Positions 33,510 to 42,498 of a stretch of DNA of 64,000 nt are shown here, one piece after another. The stretch is from Bacteroidia bacterium. GTDB lineage: Bacteria; Bacteroidota; Bacteroidia; Cytophagales; JAAEPT01. The notes under the pieces are model-generated. The model worked only from the letters and a program-made list of their open reading frames with translations. It searched no databases and was not told the DNA's origin. How positions within the stretch are numbered: position 1 is the first letter of the stretch; each line of letters opens with the position of its first letter. The stretch spans positions 1 through 64,000 of the forward strand of contig JAUIJC010000021.1 in the NCBI GenBank assembly GCA_030431525.1. The letters are read 5' to 3'. Position numbers and translations under genes: made by a program.

Positions 33510-33740
33510 TCATTTGTGATTTCGGATGGCCAAGATGATTTCTTCCGCGGTCTGGTAGTCCACCGAAGGGACATCATCACCAACTTTGGCATCGTCCCAT
33601 CCATGCTCATAAGCTCTTTTTTGCAATGGATGGTTAAACTCCCGCTTGTTGTTTAGGTCTAAGTAGTCATGCCATCCCATTTTGTAGATGGAAAGCAGTT
33701 CGTTATCGGAAAAGTCGTATTGCTTGATTTCTTTATTCAT
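33510..33740 (-). CDS. Small hypothetical protein, 76 residues
   Basis: Starts at the ATG at 33740 (MNKEIKQYDFSDNELL); the frame extends upstream into the leader of the divergent gene, which I reject. The sequence is soluble, charged and aromatic (YKMGWHDYLDL, RAYEHGWDDAKVGDD), and looks like a small helical protein. It is divergent from the lipoprotein gene at 33783, with a 42-base shared promoter region. Function unknown. Confidence 0.55.
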   Translation of the reverse strand: MNKEIKQYDFSDNELLSIYKMGWHDYLDLNNKREFNHPLQKRAYEHGWDDAKVGDDVPSVDYQTAEEIILAIRNHK

Positions 33741-33782
33741 CGAGAAGTGAAGGGGATAGAAAAAGAAGAGGTGAAAACAACT

Positions 33783-34802
33783 ATGAAACAACTTACAATC
33801 ACCCTTTGCATCATTATTAAAATACTATGTTTGACTTCTTGTATCCGTTATACAAATAACAAGAAAGACATTGTAAAGCACGACTGGAGTGGCCCAGTGA
33901 AAACGATTGATGAAAGTTACTACAAAGCCACTCAAGAATTTGGCGAAATCAGGAAGGATAGCCTGATTCATAAAACGTTCCTTTCTTACGATTTGAATGG
34001 GAATTTAATTGAAAGCTATGAATATAATCCTAATGGGAAATTGAAATTTAAGACCATTTGCAAATACGATAATCAGGGAAACCCAACCGAAGGAGCTATC
34101 TATGATTCTGCTGGAATAATAAACTATAAGTCCATCTTAGACTATGGTAAGAAAGGAAATATTGTTGAAGAGACAGCTTATAATTCCAAGGGTACACTAA
34201 TTTATAAATCAACAATTAGTTATAGTGAAAAAGGAGTGCGAAAGGAGGAGAAAAAATACTTTTCCGACGGTTCGATTGGGGAGAGAAGGGTTTATAATAA
34301 TAGAGGAAATCTAAGTTTGATAGAAAAATATAATGAAGATGGGACCTTGGATGAAAAATTTGTCTATGTCTATAGTCGCAGAGGGAAACAAATTGAAGGT
34401 GCTTTATATTCTGCTGATAGTACTCTGAAAAAAAGGGTGCTCTTTATCCAAGATAAGAAAGGAAATCTCTTGGAACGTGTGCAATACAATTCTGAAGGCG
34501 TAATGGAAGATAGATTCACTTATGCCTATGATAAGAAGGGTAATCAAATAAGAGAGGAAAGGTACAATGCAGACGGAGTATTAGAAGAGAAAGATGTCTA
34601 TAACTATGATGATAAAGGAAATTTAATAAAAGGGGAAGAATTCTTTCCTGACGGTACATCGCTGGCTTATGTTGCCTTTATCTATGTTTATGATGATAAA
34701 GGAAATTGGATTCGTGAAATTCAATACCAACAAGATAAGATGAATTGGAAAAGCTTGAGTCCAACAAGAATTACAGAACGAAAAATTACCTACTGGGATT
34801 GA
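33783..34802 (+). CDS. Lipoprotein with YD-like tandem repeats
   Basis: The protein has 339 residues from the ATG at 33783, where a lipoprotein signal with lipobox LTSC follows. The frame is open to 33669, but that region overlaps the opposite gene. From residue 60 onward it consists of tandem units of 20-25 residues built on YDxxGNxIEExxYNxxGxLxxK, like the YD/RHS-type or MORN-like repeats in Bacteroidota surface proteins. The visibly AT-rich coding sequence differs from the housekeeping genes nearby. It is probably attached to the outer membrane and forms an elongated beta structure. Partner unknown. Confidence 0.75.
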   Translation: MKQLTITLCIIIKILCLTSCIRYTNNKKDIVKHDWSGPVKTIDESYYKATQEFGEIRKDSLIHKTFLSYDLNGNLIESYEYNPNGKLKFKTICKYDNQGNPTEGAIYDSAGIINYKSILDYGKKGNIVEETAYNSKGTLIYKSTISYSEKGVRKEEKKYFSDGSIGERRVYNNRGNLSLIEKYNEDGTLDEKFVYVYSRRGKQIEGALYSADSTLKKRVLFIQDKKGNLLERVQYNSEGVMEDRFTYAYDKKGNQIREERYNADGVLEEKDVYNYDDKGNLIKGEEFFPDGTSLAYVAFIYVYDDKGNWIREIQYQQDKMNWKSLSPTRITERKITYWD

Positions 34803-34849
34803 GGAAGGCAGATTCAGGTTTTCAATGCAGTCTGTATAGCAATGACATC

Positions 34850-34890
34850 AAAAGAGCCGTGTTTATCAAAGTGATAAGCACGGCTCTTTT
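34850..34890. terminator. Bidirectional terminator between the YD-repeat gene and parB
   Basis: AAAAGAGCCGTG and CACGGCTCTTTT form a perfect stem with an inner TTATCA/TGATAA extension and T runs on both strands. Confidence 0.9.
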
Positions 34891-34920
34891 GATGGGTTGA
34901 AGTGAACATGAATTGGACTT

Positions 34921-35877
34921 TTACCGCCCCTTGAACTCCTTCCCAAAAAATCCCTGCTCCATCAACTTATCCACATCCTTCTCACCTATTTCCACCACCA
35001 CGGTTTCTTCTCCAACTTTCATCGAGACTTTCAGCTTTCCTTTTTTCGAAGCCTTGTTTGTAGGGGTTTCAAAAAGGATTGACGTGATACCTTTGGCTTT
35101 CTTAACTGATACAGGTTTTGAGGCCTTCGTTCCTTTTCGCCCCTTGATTTCTGTCACCAACTTTTTGACATCCTCCGGAGAGCTGATGGTTTGAGGCTTT
35201 TTATCCAACACCTCATTGGCCTTGGCAAGCGCTTCAATATCCGACTTGCTCACCTTCACTGCACCCGACAGGATATCCCGTTTTAGCTCGGGGTTGGCCT
35301 GTTCGATGAAGTCCATGCCTTGTGCGTAATTGCCGTCGCGCTGGATGGTTTTTGGGCTGACGTTAAGCTCTTCCGAGAGGCGTTCGTGGGTCTTTTTGTC
35401 CAAGTGGTCATTTTGACTACTTGGGGTCAGACGGTCTGTTCCGCCGTGTCCTTGTTTGGCGGTGTTGTAGAGCTGTCCACGTAGGTAGGAGGCCTGCGTA
35501 GGGCTGAGGTTCCTTCGTCCGAGTTGGTTGAGAATCATCCAGTCTTTGACCTCGATAAGGCTGTCTAAGTCATCAACAACCTTGAACGGGAAGTCTTTTA
35601 TTTCCAGCTCTTGGGCAATGGAGTAGCGGTTATGACCGTCGATGACAATGTGCTTGTCCTCGTTTTTCCAAAGGAGGATAGGCTCGCGGATACCCTCGGC
35701 GTCAATGTTTTCCTTGAGCTGTTCCCGTTCAGATGTCTGAAGTGGAGGAATAAGATCTTCCAGCTCTTTGAGGACGGTAATGGTCGAACGGATGTCCGTT
35801 TTTTCTTGGGACAAGGCCTGAGCGAGTGGGGTGGCGACCAGTGATTGGCTTTTGAGGCTGGCGAATTTCTTGGCCAT
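34921..35877 (-). CDS. parB: ParB-like partition protein
   Basis: ParB-family proteins bind parS sites and use CTP to spread on DNA, and segregate replicons together with ParA. The protein has 318 residues. The N-terminal ParB/sulfiredoxin-like domain (about 40-130) contains NIDAEGIREPILLW and the signature DGHNRYSIAQEL (relatives have GxRR or GHNR here). A central helical domain (about 130-230) includes SEELNVSPKTIQRDG, an HTH. The Lys-rich C-terminal part is probably a dimerisation unit. It starts 3 bases after parA. The GHNR form is typical of plasmid or mobile-element ParB rather than chromosomal ParB. Confidence 0.88.
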   Translation of the reverse strand: MAKKFASLKSQSLVATPLAQALSQEKTDIRSTITVLKELEDLIPPLQTSEREQLKENIDAEGIREPILLWKNEDKHIVIDGHNRYSIAQELEIKDFPFKVVDDLDSLIEVKDWMILNQLGRRNLSPTQASYLRGQLYNTAKQGHGGTDRLTPSSQNDHLDKKTHERLSEELNVSPKTIQRDGNYAQGMDFIEQANPELKRDILSGAVKVSKSDIEALAKANEVLDKKPQTISSPEDVKKLVTEIKGRKGTKASKPVSVKKAKGITSILFETPTNKASKKGKLKVSMKVGEETVVVEIGEKDVDKLMEQGFFGKEFKGR

Positions 35878-35880
35878 GAC

Positions 35881-36639
35881 TTAGGCAGTTACTGGTTGGT
35901 GGGCAAGGAGCTCTTCACAAAGATGTTTGAATTCGGCAGTGGCCACGCTTTCAGGCGCATAGCCAAATACGGATTCCTTGACCATGGCGGTTTCTGCCAA
36001 TACAATGGCCTCGCGCAAGGTGGTATCGAAGACACGCAAGTCACCGTAGGTTTGTCGGACGTCCTCGATAAGTTGCTTGTGCAAGGTGGTGTTTCCCTTC
36101 ACACGGGTGAAGACGATGCCCTCGATTTGCAAGTCGGAGTTTAGCTCCTTGCAATCGGATATGAGTTGCAAAATGGATCCTACACCGAGTACGGCGTCCA
36201 ACTCAGGAGTGACGGGAATCAACACGCTATCGGCGGCGACAAAAGCATTGGATACAATCATGCCCACGGATGGCGGACAGTCCATGAGGATGTAGTCGTA
36301 GTTGTCCTTGTAAGGCGCCAACGCTTTTTCCAATACTTTGAATCCTTTTACGCCATCCGTCATCAAGGCTTTTTCGGCTAATGATAAGTGGAGGTTTGCG
36401 GGAATCAAGTCAAGTTCAGGAAGGTGATGCAAGGCCCTTGAATTTCCCTGTAACAGCAAGTCGTGCAGGGTTTTTTCGGCTGGACGCAAGTTGTTCGCAG
36501 AGGAGAGGTTGCCTTGTGGATCGCAGTCCACCAAAAGTACCTTTTTGCCTGCGCGGGCAAGTGCATGACCCAAGTTGTTGGTCATGACGGTTTTTGAAAC
36601 GCCTCCTTTGTGGTTGGCGATGGCGATGGTCTTAGCCAT
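35881..36639 (-). CDS. parA: ParA-family partition ATPase
   Basis: The Walker-type ATPase positions DNA cargo with ParB. The protein has 252 residues. It shows the deviant Walker A NHKGGVSKTVMTNNLG (relatives have KGGVGKT; here Ser replaces the second Gly), switch LLVDCDPQGNLSS, and Walker B ILMDCPPSVG. The signature Lys of the deviant P-loop (first K of KGGVSK) is present. It overlaps the upstream HTH gene by 8 bases and is 3 bases from parB, so the three form one operon. The chromosome should have its own ParAB elsewhere, so this set looks like a plasmid-type module. Confidence 0.92.
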   Translation of the reverse strand: MAKTIAIANHKGGVSKTVMTNNLGHALARAGKKVLLVDCDPQGNLSSANNLRPAEKTLHDLLLQGNSRALHHLPELDLIPANLHLSLAEKALMTDGVKGFKVLEKALAPYKDNYDYILMDCPPSVGMIVSNAFVAADSVLIPVTPELDAVLGVGSILQLISDCKELNSDLQIEGIVFTRVKGNTTLHKQLIEDVRQTYGDLRVFDTTLREAIVLAETAMVKESVFGYAPESVATAEFKHLCEELLAHQPVTA

Positions 36640-36859
36640 TGTTCAGTGGTTTGGGGCTGCGGTATTCCTTGATGGCTTGGTCAACAAGCCTCAATTCCTC
36701 GGGGCTGAAATTGCCCGAGCGCAGTTTGTCGTACAACTTGGTTCGGCTCCATCCCAATGATCGGGAGAGGGATGCCTTGGGGATGTGGTTCACCTCCAAG
36801 ACACGCTCGATGGAGTGACACATGCGGTCGTAGGCCTCTATGACTTCGGTGTTCAGCAC
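36632..36859 (-). CDS. Small HTH protein at the head of the parAB operon
   Basis: The protein has 75 residues. The middle (ASLSRSLGWSRTKLYDKLRSGNFS) fits a helix-turn-helix of the Cro/C1 or MerR type. Its last 8 bases overlap the start of parA, a sign of translational coupling. A perfect inverted repeat at 36883-36900 just upstream is a good candidate for its operator, so it may autoregulate the operon. It could alternatively be a copy-number or partition-site adaptor. The start is at 36859; a Met at residue 12 would cut into the first helix. Confidence 0.75.
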   Translation of the reverse strand: MLNTEVIEAYDRMCHSIERVLEVNHIPKASLSRSLGWSRTKLYDKLRSGNFSPEELRLVDQAIKEYRSPKPLNNG

Positions 36860-36882
36860 GTTGTGGAAGGTGTAGTGTTTTT

Positions 36883-36900
36883 CCTTACACGAATGTAAGG
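36883..36900. promoter_or_regulatory. Inverted repeat, putative operator or parS-like site
   Basis: CCTTACA-cgaa-TGTAAGG is a perfect 7+7 palindrome starting 24 bases upstream of the HTH gene. A related half-site, GCTTACA, follows at 36907-36913. It may be the binding site of the HTH protein or of ParB. Confidence 0.6.
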
Positions 36901-36964
36901 GTTTTGCTTACAGCCTACAATTGGGCAGTGGAAATTGGGAAAGGGGAAACTTCAGTCCATAAAA

Positions 36965-36999
36965 AAATCCCTTTCCAAGAAACTTATGGAAAGGGATTT
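36965..36999 (-). terminator. Terminator after the T9SS protein gene at 37048
   Basis: AAATCCCTTTCCA pairs with TGGAAAGGGATTT, with a run of A/T on the minus-strand exit side. Confidence 0.85.
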
Positions 37000-37047
37000 A
37001 GAACATCCGCTTAGCTCAATACTGAGCTTGATTATGCATTATTCATT

Positions 37048-38541
37048 TTAACGAGCAATGGTAAAGGTTTTTGTTACAATGCCGTTTGGAAGGTTAAGGC
37101 GAATCATAAAGATTCCCTGCTCCAGCTGACCAAGGGTAATTTGGATTTCCTCTTGCCCTCGTTCTAAGGACATTTCGCCAGCCAAAATTTCTTCCCCAAC
37201 CAATGAAATGATCTGGTAGGAAAATGCCCCTTCCATACTTGGGATATGGATGGTCAATTCCTCCGTGGTCAAGGGGTTTGGGTAAAGGCTCACCTGATTT
37301 GATAAGTCCCTTTTTACCGAGGCTACTGGGCTAAGGCTGTATTGACCATTATAGTCCACTTGGCGAAGGCGATAATAAATTGTGCCGCGTCGTTTACTCT
37401 GGTCAACCCATTGATATACTTGTTCCTGTGCGGTTGATCCAGCACCATCTACTATGGTCAGTGTTTCGAAGTCTTTCCCGTTTGTAGAATATTCGACAGC
37501 AAAATGGCTGTTATTTCGCTCAGAGGCAGTTTTCCAGTTCAACACGACTGATCCATCATTACTTTCTTTTGCCGAGAAATAGATAAGCTCTACAGGAAGG
37601 GCAACCGCACAATCCGATAAGCTGGAGCCATCGGTGTAGGTGAAGTCAACGTTTTGTTCAGATCCACAGACCATGTCCGTACCGTCATTGGGCACCGCAT
37701 CCACAATGTTTATCTCACCAATGTAAGTGTTGCCGCAGTTAATAGTCGTGGTGTTTGTAACATTGAATAATGCACATTTGGCGATTGCCTGGTAGGTTCC
37801 GGAGGTGAATACCAAATCTCTTGAATAGAATAGCCCACCCTCAAGATCCAGTGTTCCGTTTCCGCCTAAGCGTAATTCCCCATCAGTACGAAAAGTACCG
37901 TAGTTATTGGTTGTTCCAGAAGCACGTTCAAAGTTTCCTACTACATATATTTCTCCACCTGTTTGATTGGATAAAATGGAATTTGCACCTGACCCCAATC
38001 CACCCGTAACCTCGAAGTAGCCATGGTTTTCTAAATCGCCCTCACTACTGAGGGCAAAATTACCATCGATGATGAAATCTCCATAGTTGATGATTTTACC
38101 AACAGAGCCATTCTTATTCAGGCTAATATTCTTTGTAGTAACAGTACCATAATTCTCAAAGGTCATCCCTTTGAATTGCTCACCATCCACATTGAAATTC
38201 AAAGTGGAGCTATTGACCATTTTTCCGTCTGGACTTACACCCCATTGGTCGTCAATAGTTGCATCCACTTGAATGGAACCATTTGGAGCACAGAAATGGA
38301 GCTCTCCACCATCAAAACCAAAGACTCCAGTCAAGACCCCTACACCTGTTCCAGTGTATTTGATGCAGACTACATCTCCTGTAGAAATAGGATCAGGAGA
38401 CATGGCATGGGAAATAGTCGCAGAGCCACTGTTCCACTGAATGGTCTCCGTTGTACCTGCTGGACAATCGCATTGTGCATGGATATTACTCCACGCCAAA
38501 CCAAAGATCAGTAGGAAAAGAATTTTAGTAAAGTTGTGCAT
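37048..38541 (-). CDS. T9SS-exported protein with beta-helix-like repeats
   Basis: The protein has 497 residues from the ATG at 38541. The signal peptide ends near WSNIHAQ. Residues about 90-260 hold irregular beta-helix-like units with recurring NYG, INYGDF, ENHGYF and NNYGTF motifs, reminiscent of right-handed helix or filamentous surface proteins. Then follows a fibronectin type III-like segment (ALPVELIYFSAKESNDGSVVL and WKTASERNNSHFAVEYS), common just before the tag in T9SS cargo. The type A sorting domain starts at VSLYPNPLTTEELT and ends at TKTFTIAR. It is single and convergent with the partition module. Ligand or activity not visible. Confidence 0.88.
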   Translation of the reverse strand: MHNFTKILFLLIFGLAWSNIHAQCDCPAGTTETIQWNSGSATISHAMSPDPISTGDVVCIKYTGTGVGVLTGVFGFDGGELHFCAPNGSIQVDATIDDQWGVSPDGKMVNSSTLNFNVDGEQFKGMTFENYGTVTTKNISLNKNGSVGKIINYGDFIIDGNFALSSEGDLENHGYFEVTGGLGSGANSILSNQTGGEIYVVGNFERASGTTNNYGTFRTDGELRLGGNGTLDLEGGLFYSRDLVFTSGTYQAIAKCALFNVTNTTTINCGNTYIGEINIVDAVPNDGTDMVCGSEQNVDFTYTDGSSLSDCAVALPVELIYFSAKESNDGSVVLNWKTASERNNSHFAVEYSTNGKDFETLTIVDGAGSTAQEQVYQWVDQSKRRGTIYYRLRQVDYNGQYSLSPVASVKRDLSNQVSLYPNPLTTEELTIHIPSMEGAFSYQIISLVGEEILAGEMSLERGQEEIQITLGQLEQGIFMIRLNLPNGIVTKTFTIAR

Positions 38542-38713
38542 AAGCGGATGTCGTGTTTTTCCACTTGAGTACAACATCCATTCCTAAAAAATAGTTTGTA
38601 TACAATAAAAACTTACATGAGTATTTTTGGACTGTATATGTCTAGTAAAATAAATAGCTAAGAGAACTCGTCTGGAAATCATAATTTTGCATGCTATCCA
38701 AAAACATACATTT

Positions 38714-39184
38714 ATGAAAAACAGGATTACTTTGTTTGCTGTTTTGACAGCATTGGTACTTTCCCTGACTGCGTTTGTGCAACTCAGCAAGAAGGAAATG
38801 GCTACCGGAAAGTGGCAAATGACCAACTTGGAAATTAGCCCTAACCCAATGGAGGCTTTTGTTTCACAGTTGCCAAAAGAGCAACAGGCAATGTTCTGGG
38901 AAAAGTGGGATGCGGAGATCAAAGAGTCTTGCAAAGTATCGCACTTGTCGCTGAATGCAGATGGTACTTATGAATTGGTGTTAAAAACAGGTAAGGAGGT
39001 ATCAGAGGAGACAGGTACATGGAGCATCAACAGTGATGGAAAAAGCATAACCTTTATTGAAGAGGGGACTGAAGAGGAAGATGTGTTAGAGGTGAGGGAA
39101 CTTAGCTCGGACTCTCTTACGCTTGCCATGTCAGAAGAGGGAGAAGGAAATGAAATGACAATCATTATGGAGTTCGCCAAGTAA
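38714..39184 (+). CDS. Exported lipocalin-like protein
   Basis: The protein has 156 residues from the ATG at 38714, which begins a signal peptide (NRITLFAVLTALVLSLTAF). A TAATTTTG box at 38682-38689 is a likely -7 element. The mature part (about 25-156) has the order expected of small Bacteroidota lipocalin-like domains: GKWQMTNLEI at the start, a strand pair LSLNADGTYELVLK, then GTWSINSDGKSITF and DSLTLAMSEEG. Such proteins are thought to bind small hydrophobic ligands in the periplasm. It ends at a strong terminator. Confidence 0.75.
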   Translation: MKNRITLFAVLTALVLSLTAFVQLSKKEMATGKWQMTNLEISPNPMEAFVSQLPKEQQAMFWEKWDAEIKESCKVSHLSLNADGTYELVLKTGKEVSEETGTWSINSDGKSITFIEEGTEEEDVLEVRELSSDSLTLAMSEEGEGNEMTIIMEFAK

Positions 39185-39201
39185 TTCCAATCTATCCTTT
39201 T

Positions 39202-39242
39202 AAATAAGCCCATGGGGAAAGATTCCCCATGGGCTTATTTTT
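39202..39242. terminator. Bidirectional terminator between the lipocalin-like gene and aconitase
   Basis: AAATAAGCCCATGGGGAA and TTCCCCATGGGCTTATTT form a perfect 18-base stem with T tracts. Confidence 0.93.
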
Positions 39243-39251
39243 TATGGTTGA

Positions 39252-41246
39252 TTATGCGGCTTGGGCGCCTCGACCAAAATCCTGGTTTTGTTGACTATGT
39301 TTTTCTTTCACAAAGTTGATCATTCCACCCTTCAGTAGAACCTGTACCTGTCGTTCGCTGATGTTGTAAGTCAGTGGAATTTTCAGATTTTTCCCTTTTA
39401 CAGTTGCGTTGATGTCCTTACGGTTTTTGATGGCATTTCGTAGCCCAGAGATTTGGATGATGTCGCCTTGTTCGAGTTTGTCGTAGTCCGTTGGGTTGAC
39501 GAATTCAAAAGGCACCATTCCAAAGTTGATCAGGTTCTGCCAGCCAATGCGGGCGTATGACTTGGCGATTGTGAATTTTTGGCCAAGATAGCGTGGTGCT
39601 AGAGCGGCATGTTCCCGGGAGGAGCCTTGCGCATAGTTTTCTCCAGCCATCACACAAAACCCTTCAAACTGTTTTTGGTTTTCAACAGCTCTTTCATAAA
39701 ACTTCGGATCCACTACGATATAGCTGTACTTACTGATTTCGGGGATATTGGAGCGTAGGGGAAGCACTTCAGCACCAGCTTTAAGGATTTCGTCTGTGGA
39801 AATATTATCTCCCATGCTTAGCAGAATGGGAATTTCCAGTTCATCAGGGAGTTCCTCAAAGTCGGGTAATGACTTGATGTTTGGGCCTTTGATGATTTCT
39901 ACCCGTTCATGGCCATTTGGATGGACAAGCATTTGGTCATTGCGCCTCACTGCTTTTGGTTCCTGCCATTTTGGATAGGGGATGCCAAGCTCTGTTTCCA
40001 AGTCGCGAGGGTCAGTAATTTTTCCCGTCAAAACAGAGGCAATAGCAGTTTCTGGGCTACACAAGTACACTTGGTCATCCAGGGTTCCCGATCGTCCAGG
40101 GAAGTTACGGGGCATAGTCCGCAGGCTGATGGTATTGGTGGCAGGTGCTTGTCCCATTCCAATACAACCCATGCATCCCGATTGGTGTAGCCGAGCTCCT
40201 GCCTGAATCAAGGGCCCCAAGGCTTTCATGTCAAGAAGGTTTTCCAAACATTGTCTTGATGGTGGATTGGCATCGAAGGATACATTGGAAGCGGAAAATC
40301 GGCCTTTCACGATTTGAGATGCAATCCAAAAGTCCCGTGTTCCTGGATTGGCAGAAGAGCCAATAACCACTTGTCCAACGGGTTTTCCAGCCACTTCTCG
40401 AACTGTTTTTATCTTTCCAGGACTGCTTGGCAGTGCAATCAATGGCTCTAACTCAGAGAGGTTGATTTCCTCATGGGCATCATAAGTCGCCCCTTCATCC
40501 GCCTTCAGTTCCACCCATTCGTTTTCACGCCCCACGCTTTTTAGAAACTCTTTGGTCACTTCATCAGATGGGAAAACGGTGGAGGTAGCACCCAGTTCAG
40601 TGCCCATATTGGCAATCACATGACGGTCCCAAGCACTGAGGTTCTTTAGTCCAGGGCCATAATATTCAAGGATAAAGCCTCGTCCGCCTTTTACATCATA
40701 GCGTCGAAGCATTTCCAGTACCACATCTTTGGCACTGACCCAGTCGGGTAATTCTCCAGTCAGTTTGATACCCATGATTTTGGGCATTTTAAAGAAATAG
40801 GGTTCTCCCGCCGAGGCCATGGCCACATCCATTCCGCCTGTCCCAATCGCCAACATGCCTACGCCACCGCCTGCACAAGTATGGCTGTCTGAGCCCAAAA
40901 GTGTTTTGCCTGGTCGCCCAAACTGTTCCATATGGACTACATGACTGATGCCATTACCTGGTCTACTGAACCAATAGCCAAACCGTTCCGCGCTGGACTG
41001 TAAAAACAGGTGATCGTCCATGTTTTTGTAGTCCGTTTGAAGAAGGTTATGGTCCACGTATTGAACGGCGACCTCGGCCTTGGTGCGGGACAGGTTCAGT
41101 GCCTCCAACTCCAGCATAACCAATGTGCCCGTGGCATCCTGTTGTAGCACGTGGTCAATGGAGATGCCAATTTCCTCTCCTGGAACCATCCTTCCAGAAA
41201 TGAGGTGACTACTAATCAGTTTGTGAGCGACGGTCTGTTTTCCCAT
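39252..41246 (-). CDS. Aconitate hydratase, short (Aquifex-like) type
   Basis: The [4Fe-4S] enzyme interconverts citrate and isocitrate in the TCA cycle. The protein has 664 residues, near the 650 of the Aquifex-type group and shorter than AcnA (about 890). Cluster ligands are visible in GSDSHTCAGG and SGCMGCIGMG. The swivel domain (about 500-630) has NYAQGSSREHAALAPRYLG, and the active-site segment DNISTDEIL precedes it. The ATG at 41246 gives the normal start KQTVAHKLISSH. It is single-gene, convergent with the lipocalin gene. It could be mistaken for a 3-isopropylmalate dehydratase, but both halves are in one chain and the aconitase motifs fit. Confidence 0.92.
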   Translation of the reverse strand: MGKQTVAHKLISSHLISGRMVPGEEIGISIDHVLQQDATGTLVMLELEALNLSRTKAEVAVQYVDHNLLQTDYKNMDDHLFLQSSAERFGYWFSRPGNGISHVVHMEQFGRPGKTLLGSDSHTCAGGGVGMLAIGTGGMDVAMASAGEPYFFKMPKIMGIKLTGELPDWVSAKDVVLEMLRRYDVKGGRGFILEYYGPGLKNLSAWDRHVIANMGTELGATSTVFPSDEVTKEFLKSVGRENEWVELKADEGATYDAHEEINLSELEPLIALPSSPGKIKTVREVAGKPVGQVVIGSSANPGTRDFWIASQIVKGRFSASNVSFDANPPSRQCLENLLDMKALGPLIQAGARLHQSGCMGCIGMGQAPATNTISLRTMPRNFPGRSGTLDDQVYLCSPETAIASVLTGKITDPRDLETELGIPYPKWQEPKAVRRNDQMLVHPNGHERVEIIKGPNIKSLPDFEELPDELEIPILLSMGDNISTDEILKAGAEVLPLRSNIPEISKYSYIVVDPKFYERAVENQKQFEGFCVMAGENYAQGSSREHAALAPRYLGQKFTIAKSYARIGWQNLINFGMVPFEFVNPTDYDKLEQGDIIQISGLRNAIKNRKDINATVKGKNLKIPLTYNISERQVQVLLKGGMINFVKEKHSQQNQDFGRGAQAA

Positions 41247-41334
41247 GATTCCATTGGCCTTTTTTATAGCCTACGGGGAAATTGGTTTTTGGGGAAAACT
41301 AATTTTTGAAGAGTACAGAATTGGGAATTATTCT

Positions 41335-41997
41335 TTACTGAAGACTGAGTTGGTTGATATCTGGGTTTTCGAGGTGTTTTTTGGGGTTTGGATGCCTAAG
41401 AGTTGCTAACATCGCTTTCCCAACATTAGTGGTTGTGGTTACGTTTTTTGAACGTTTCAGCAAACCAAAAAATGGACGTAACAACACATAGCTGGCATTG
41501 TACCAAGCAGTTTTTGATTTTATTCCCTTTTCGGGAAGGATTACCCCAGGTCGAAATGCGTATGCATCTTTAAAGCCCTTGTTCAATACCATGTTTTCCG
41601 TTCTTCCCTTCACACGCGCCCACATCTGTTTGCCTTTTTCTGAGCTGTCGGTTCCCATGCCCGAGACGTAGTTGAACACCAAATTTGGGTTCGATGCAAA
41701 AAGCACATCAACGAAGGCTTTGGTGGTGTCGAAGGTGATTTTTGTATAATCCTCCTCGGTCATACCCAGCGCGGACACACCCATGCAATAAAAGCAGGCA
41801 TCCAATCCTGTTAGTTTATCCTTGACAGAGGAAATGTCTAAGAAGTTGTCCAACAGGATTTCTTCCAATTTTGGATGTTCGATATCGATTGGGCTTCGGT
41901 TGACAAGTAATACCTTATCAATTTGGGATGATTCCAAGCATTCCAAGAGAACCCCTTTACCCACCATGCCTGTGGAGCCTGTGATGATGACCTTCAT
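41335..41997 (-). CDS. NAD(P)-binding Rossmann-fold protein (atypical short-chain reductase/HTATIP2-like)
   Basis: The protein has 220 residues. The N terminus has the nucleotide-binding motif ITGSTGMVGKGVLLECL. A CFYCMGVSA strand end and YVSGMGTDSS follow the pattern of extended short-chain dehydrogenases, and the usual YxxxK appears replaced by a MWARVKGRTE segment. The family lacks a settled substrate; many members act in quality control or redox adaptation. It lies 88 bases downstream of the acn start region in reverse order and is probably transcribed alone. Function cannot be narrowed. Confidence 0.82.
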   Translation of the reverse strand: MKVIITGSTGMVGKGVLLECLESSQIDKVLLVNRSPIDIEHPKLEEILLDNFLDISSVKDKLTGLDACFYCMGVSALGMTEEDYTKITFDTTKAFVDVLFASNPNLVFNYVSGMGTDSSEKGKQMWARVKGRTENMVLNKGFKDAYAFRPGVILPEKGIKSKTAWYNASYVLLRPFFGLLKRSKNVTTTTNVGKAMLATLRHPNPKKHLENPDINQLSLQ

Positions 41998-42165
41998 GTG
42001 ATTGCGGTTTTATCGATTGGTAATATAAATCTTGACAAATCATGTTCACAAGTGAATGCAATTCATCCTGAGCGAATCTTATAAAAAGGTCCGTTAACCA
42101 AGAAAACGGGTAAAAAGCTCAGATTATCTACCAACAACTTTGTGGGACATCAATTAGATAACGGT

Positions 42166-42429
42166 ATGAAAAAGAAAAGTTGGGGGTTTGGGCTTTTGGG
42201 GTCAACATTGTTTTTGGCCCTTTCATTTGTGTTCACCTTTTACATACATGTGGATTTGGGGGAACTCCGAGATTTCTTGTTTATGTTTCATCTGATTCCC
42301 TTTGGATATGGGTTTAGTGGAGGTGGGAATGCCCTGTTCTATGTCGGGTATTATGGTGCATTGTGGTTGGCACTTGCCATCGTTTTGATGGGAGCTTATC
42401 GTTTAGTGGCTTTTGTTCGAACGCAATAG
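42166..42429 (+). CDS. Small membrane protein with two helices, 87 residues
   Basis: From the ATG at 42166 (KKKSWGFGLLG) there are two long hydrophobic segments at about 8-27 and 55-80, separated by a polar loop that contains GELRDFLFMFHLIPFGYGFSGGG. The basic N terminus suggests both ends are in the cytoplasm. I cannot place it in a family. A weak terminator follows. Confidence 0.6.
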   Translation: MKKKSWGFGLLGSTLFLALSFVFTFYIHVDLGELRDFLFMFHLIPFGYGFSGGGNALFYVGYYGALWLALAIVLMGAYRLVAFVRTQ

Positions 42430-42444
42430 AAAGTGCAAAAAAAG

Positions 42445-42471
42445 AGGCCAACTCAGTTTGTGAGTTAGCCT
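42445..42471 (+). terminator. Possible terminator after the 87-residue membrane protein gene
   Basis: AGGCCAACTCA and TGAGTTAGCCT form an imperfect stem with a short loop. The T run is weak on the plus strand and better on the minus strand, so it may serve the gene at 42499 instead. Confidence 0.5.
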
Positions 42472-42498
42472 TCGGAATAAGTTTAATGCTTTTGTTTC

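Noticed and set aside
32790-37047. Search for an att-site copy of the tRNA-Ser 3' end that would mark an integrated island
   Set aside because: No second copy of GGGTTCGAATCCCTTCC was seen downstream, so an integrative element is not supported.
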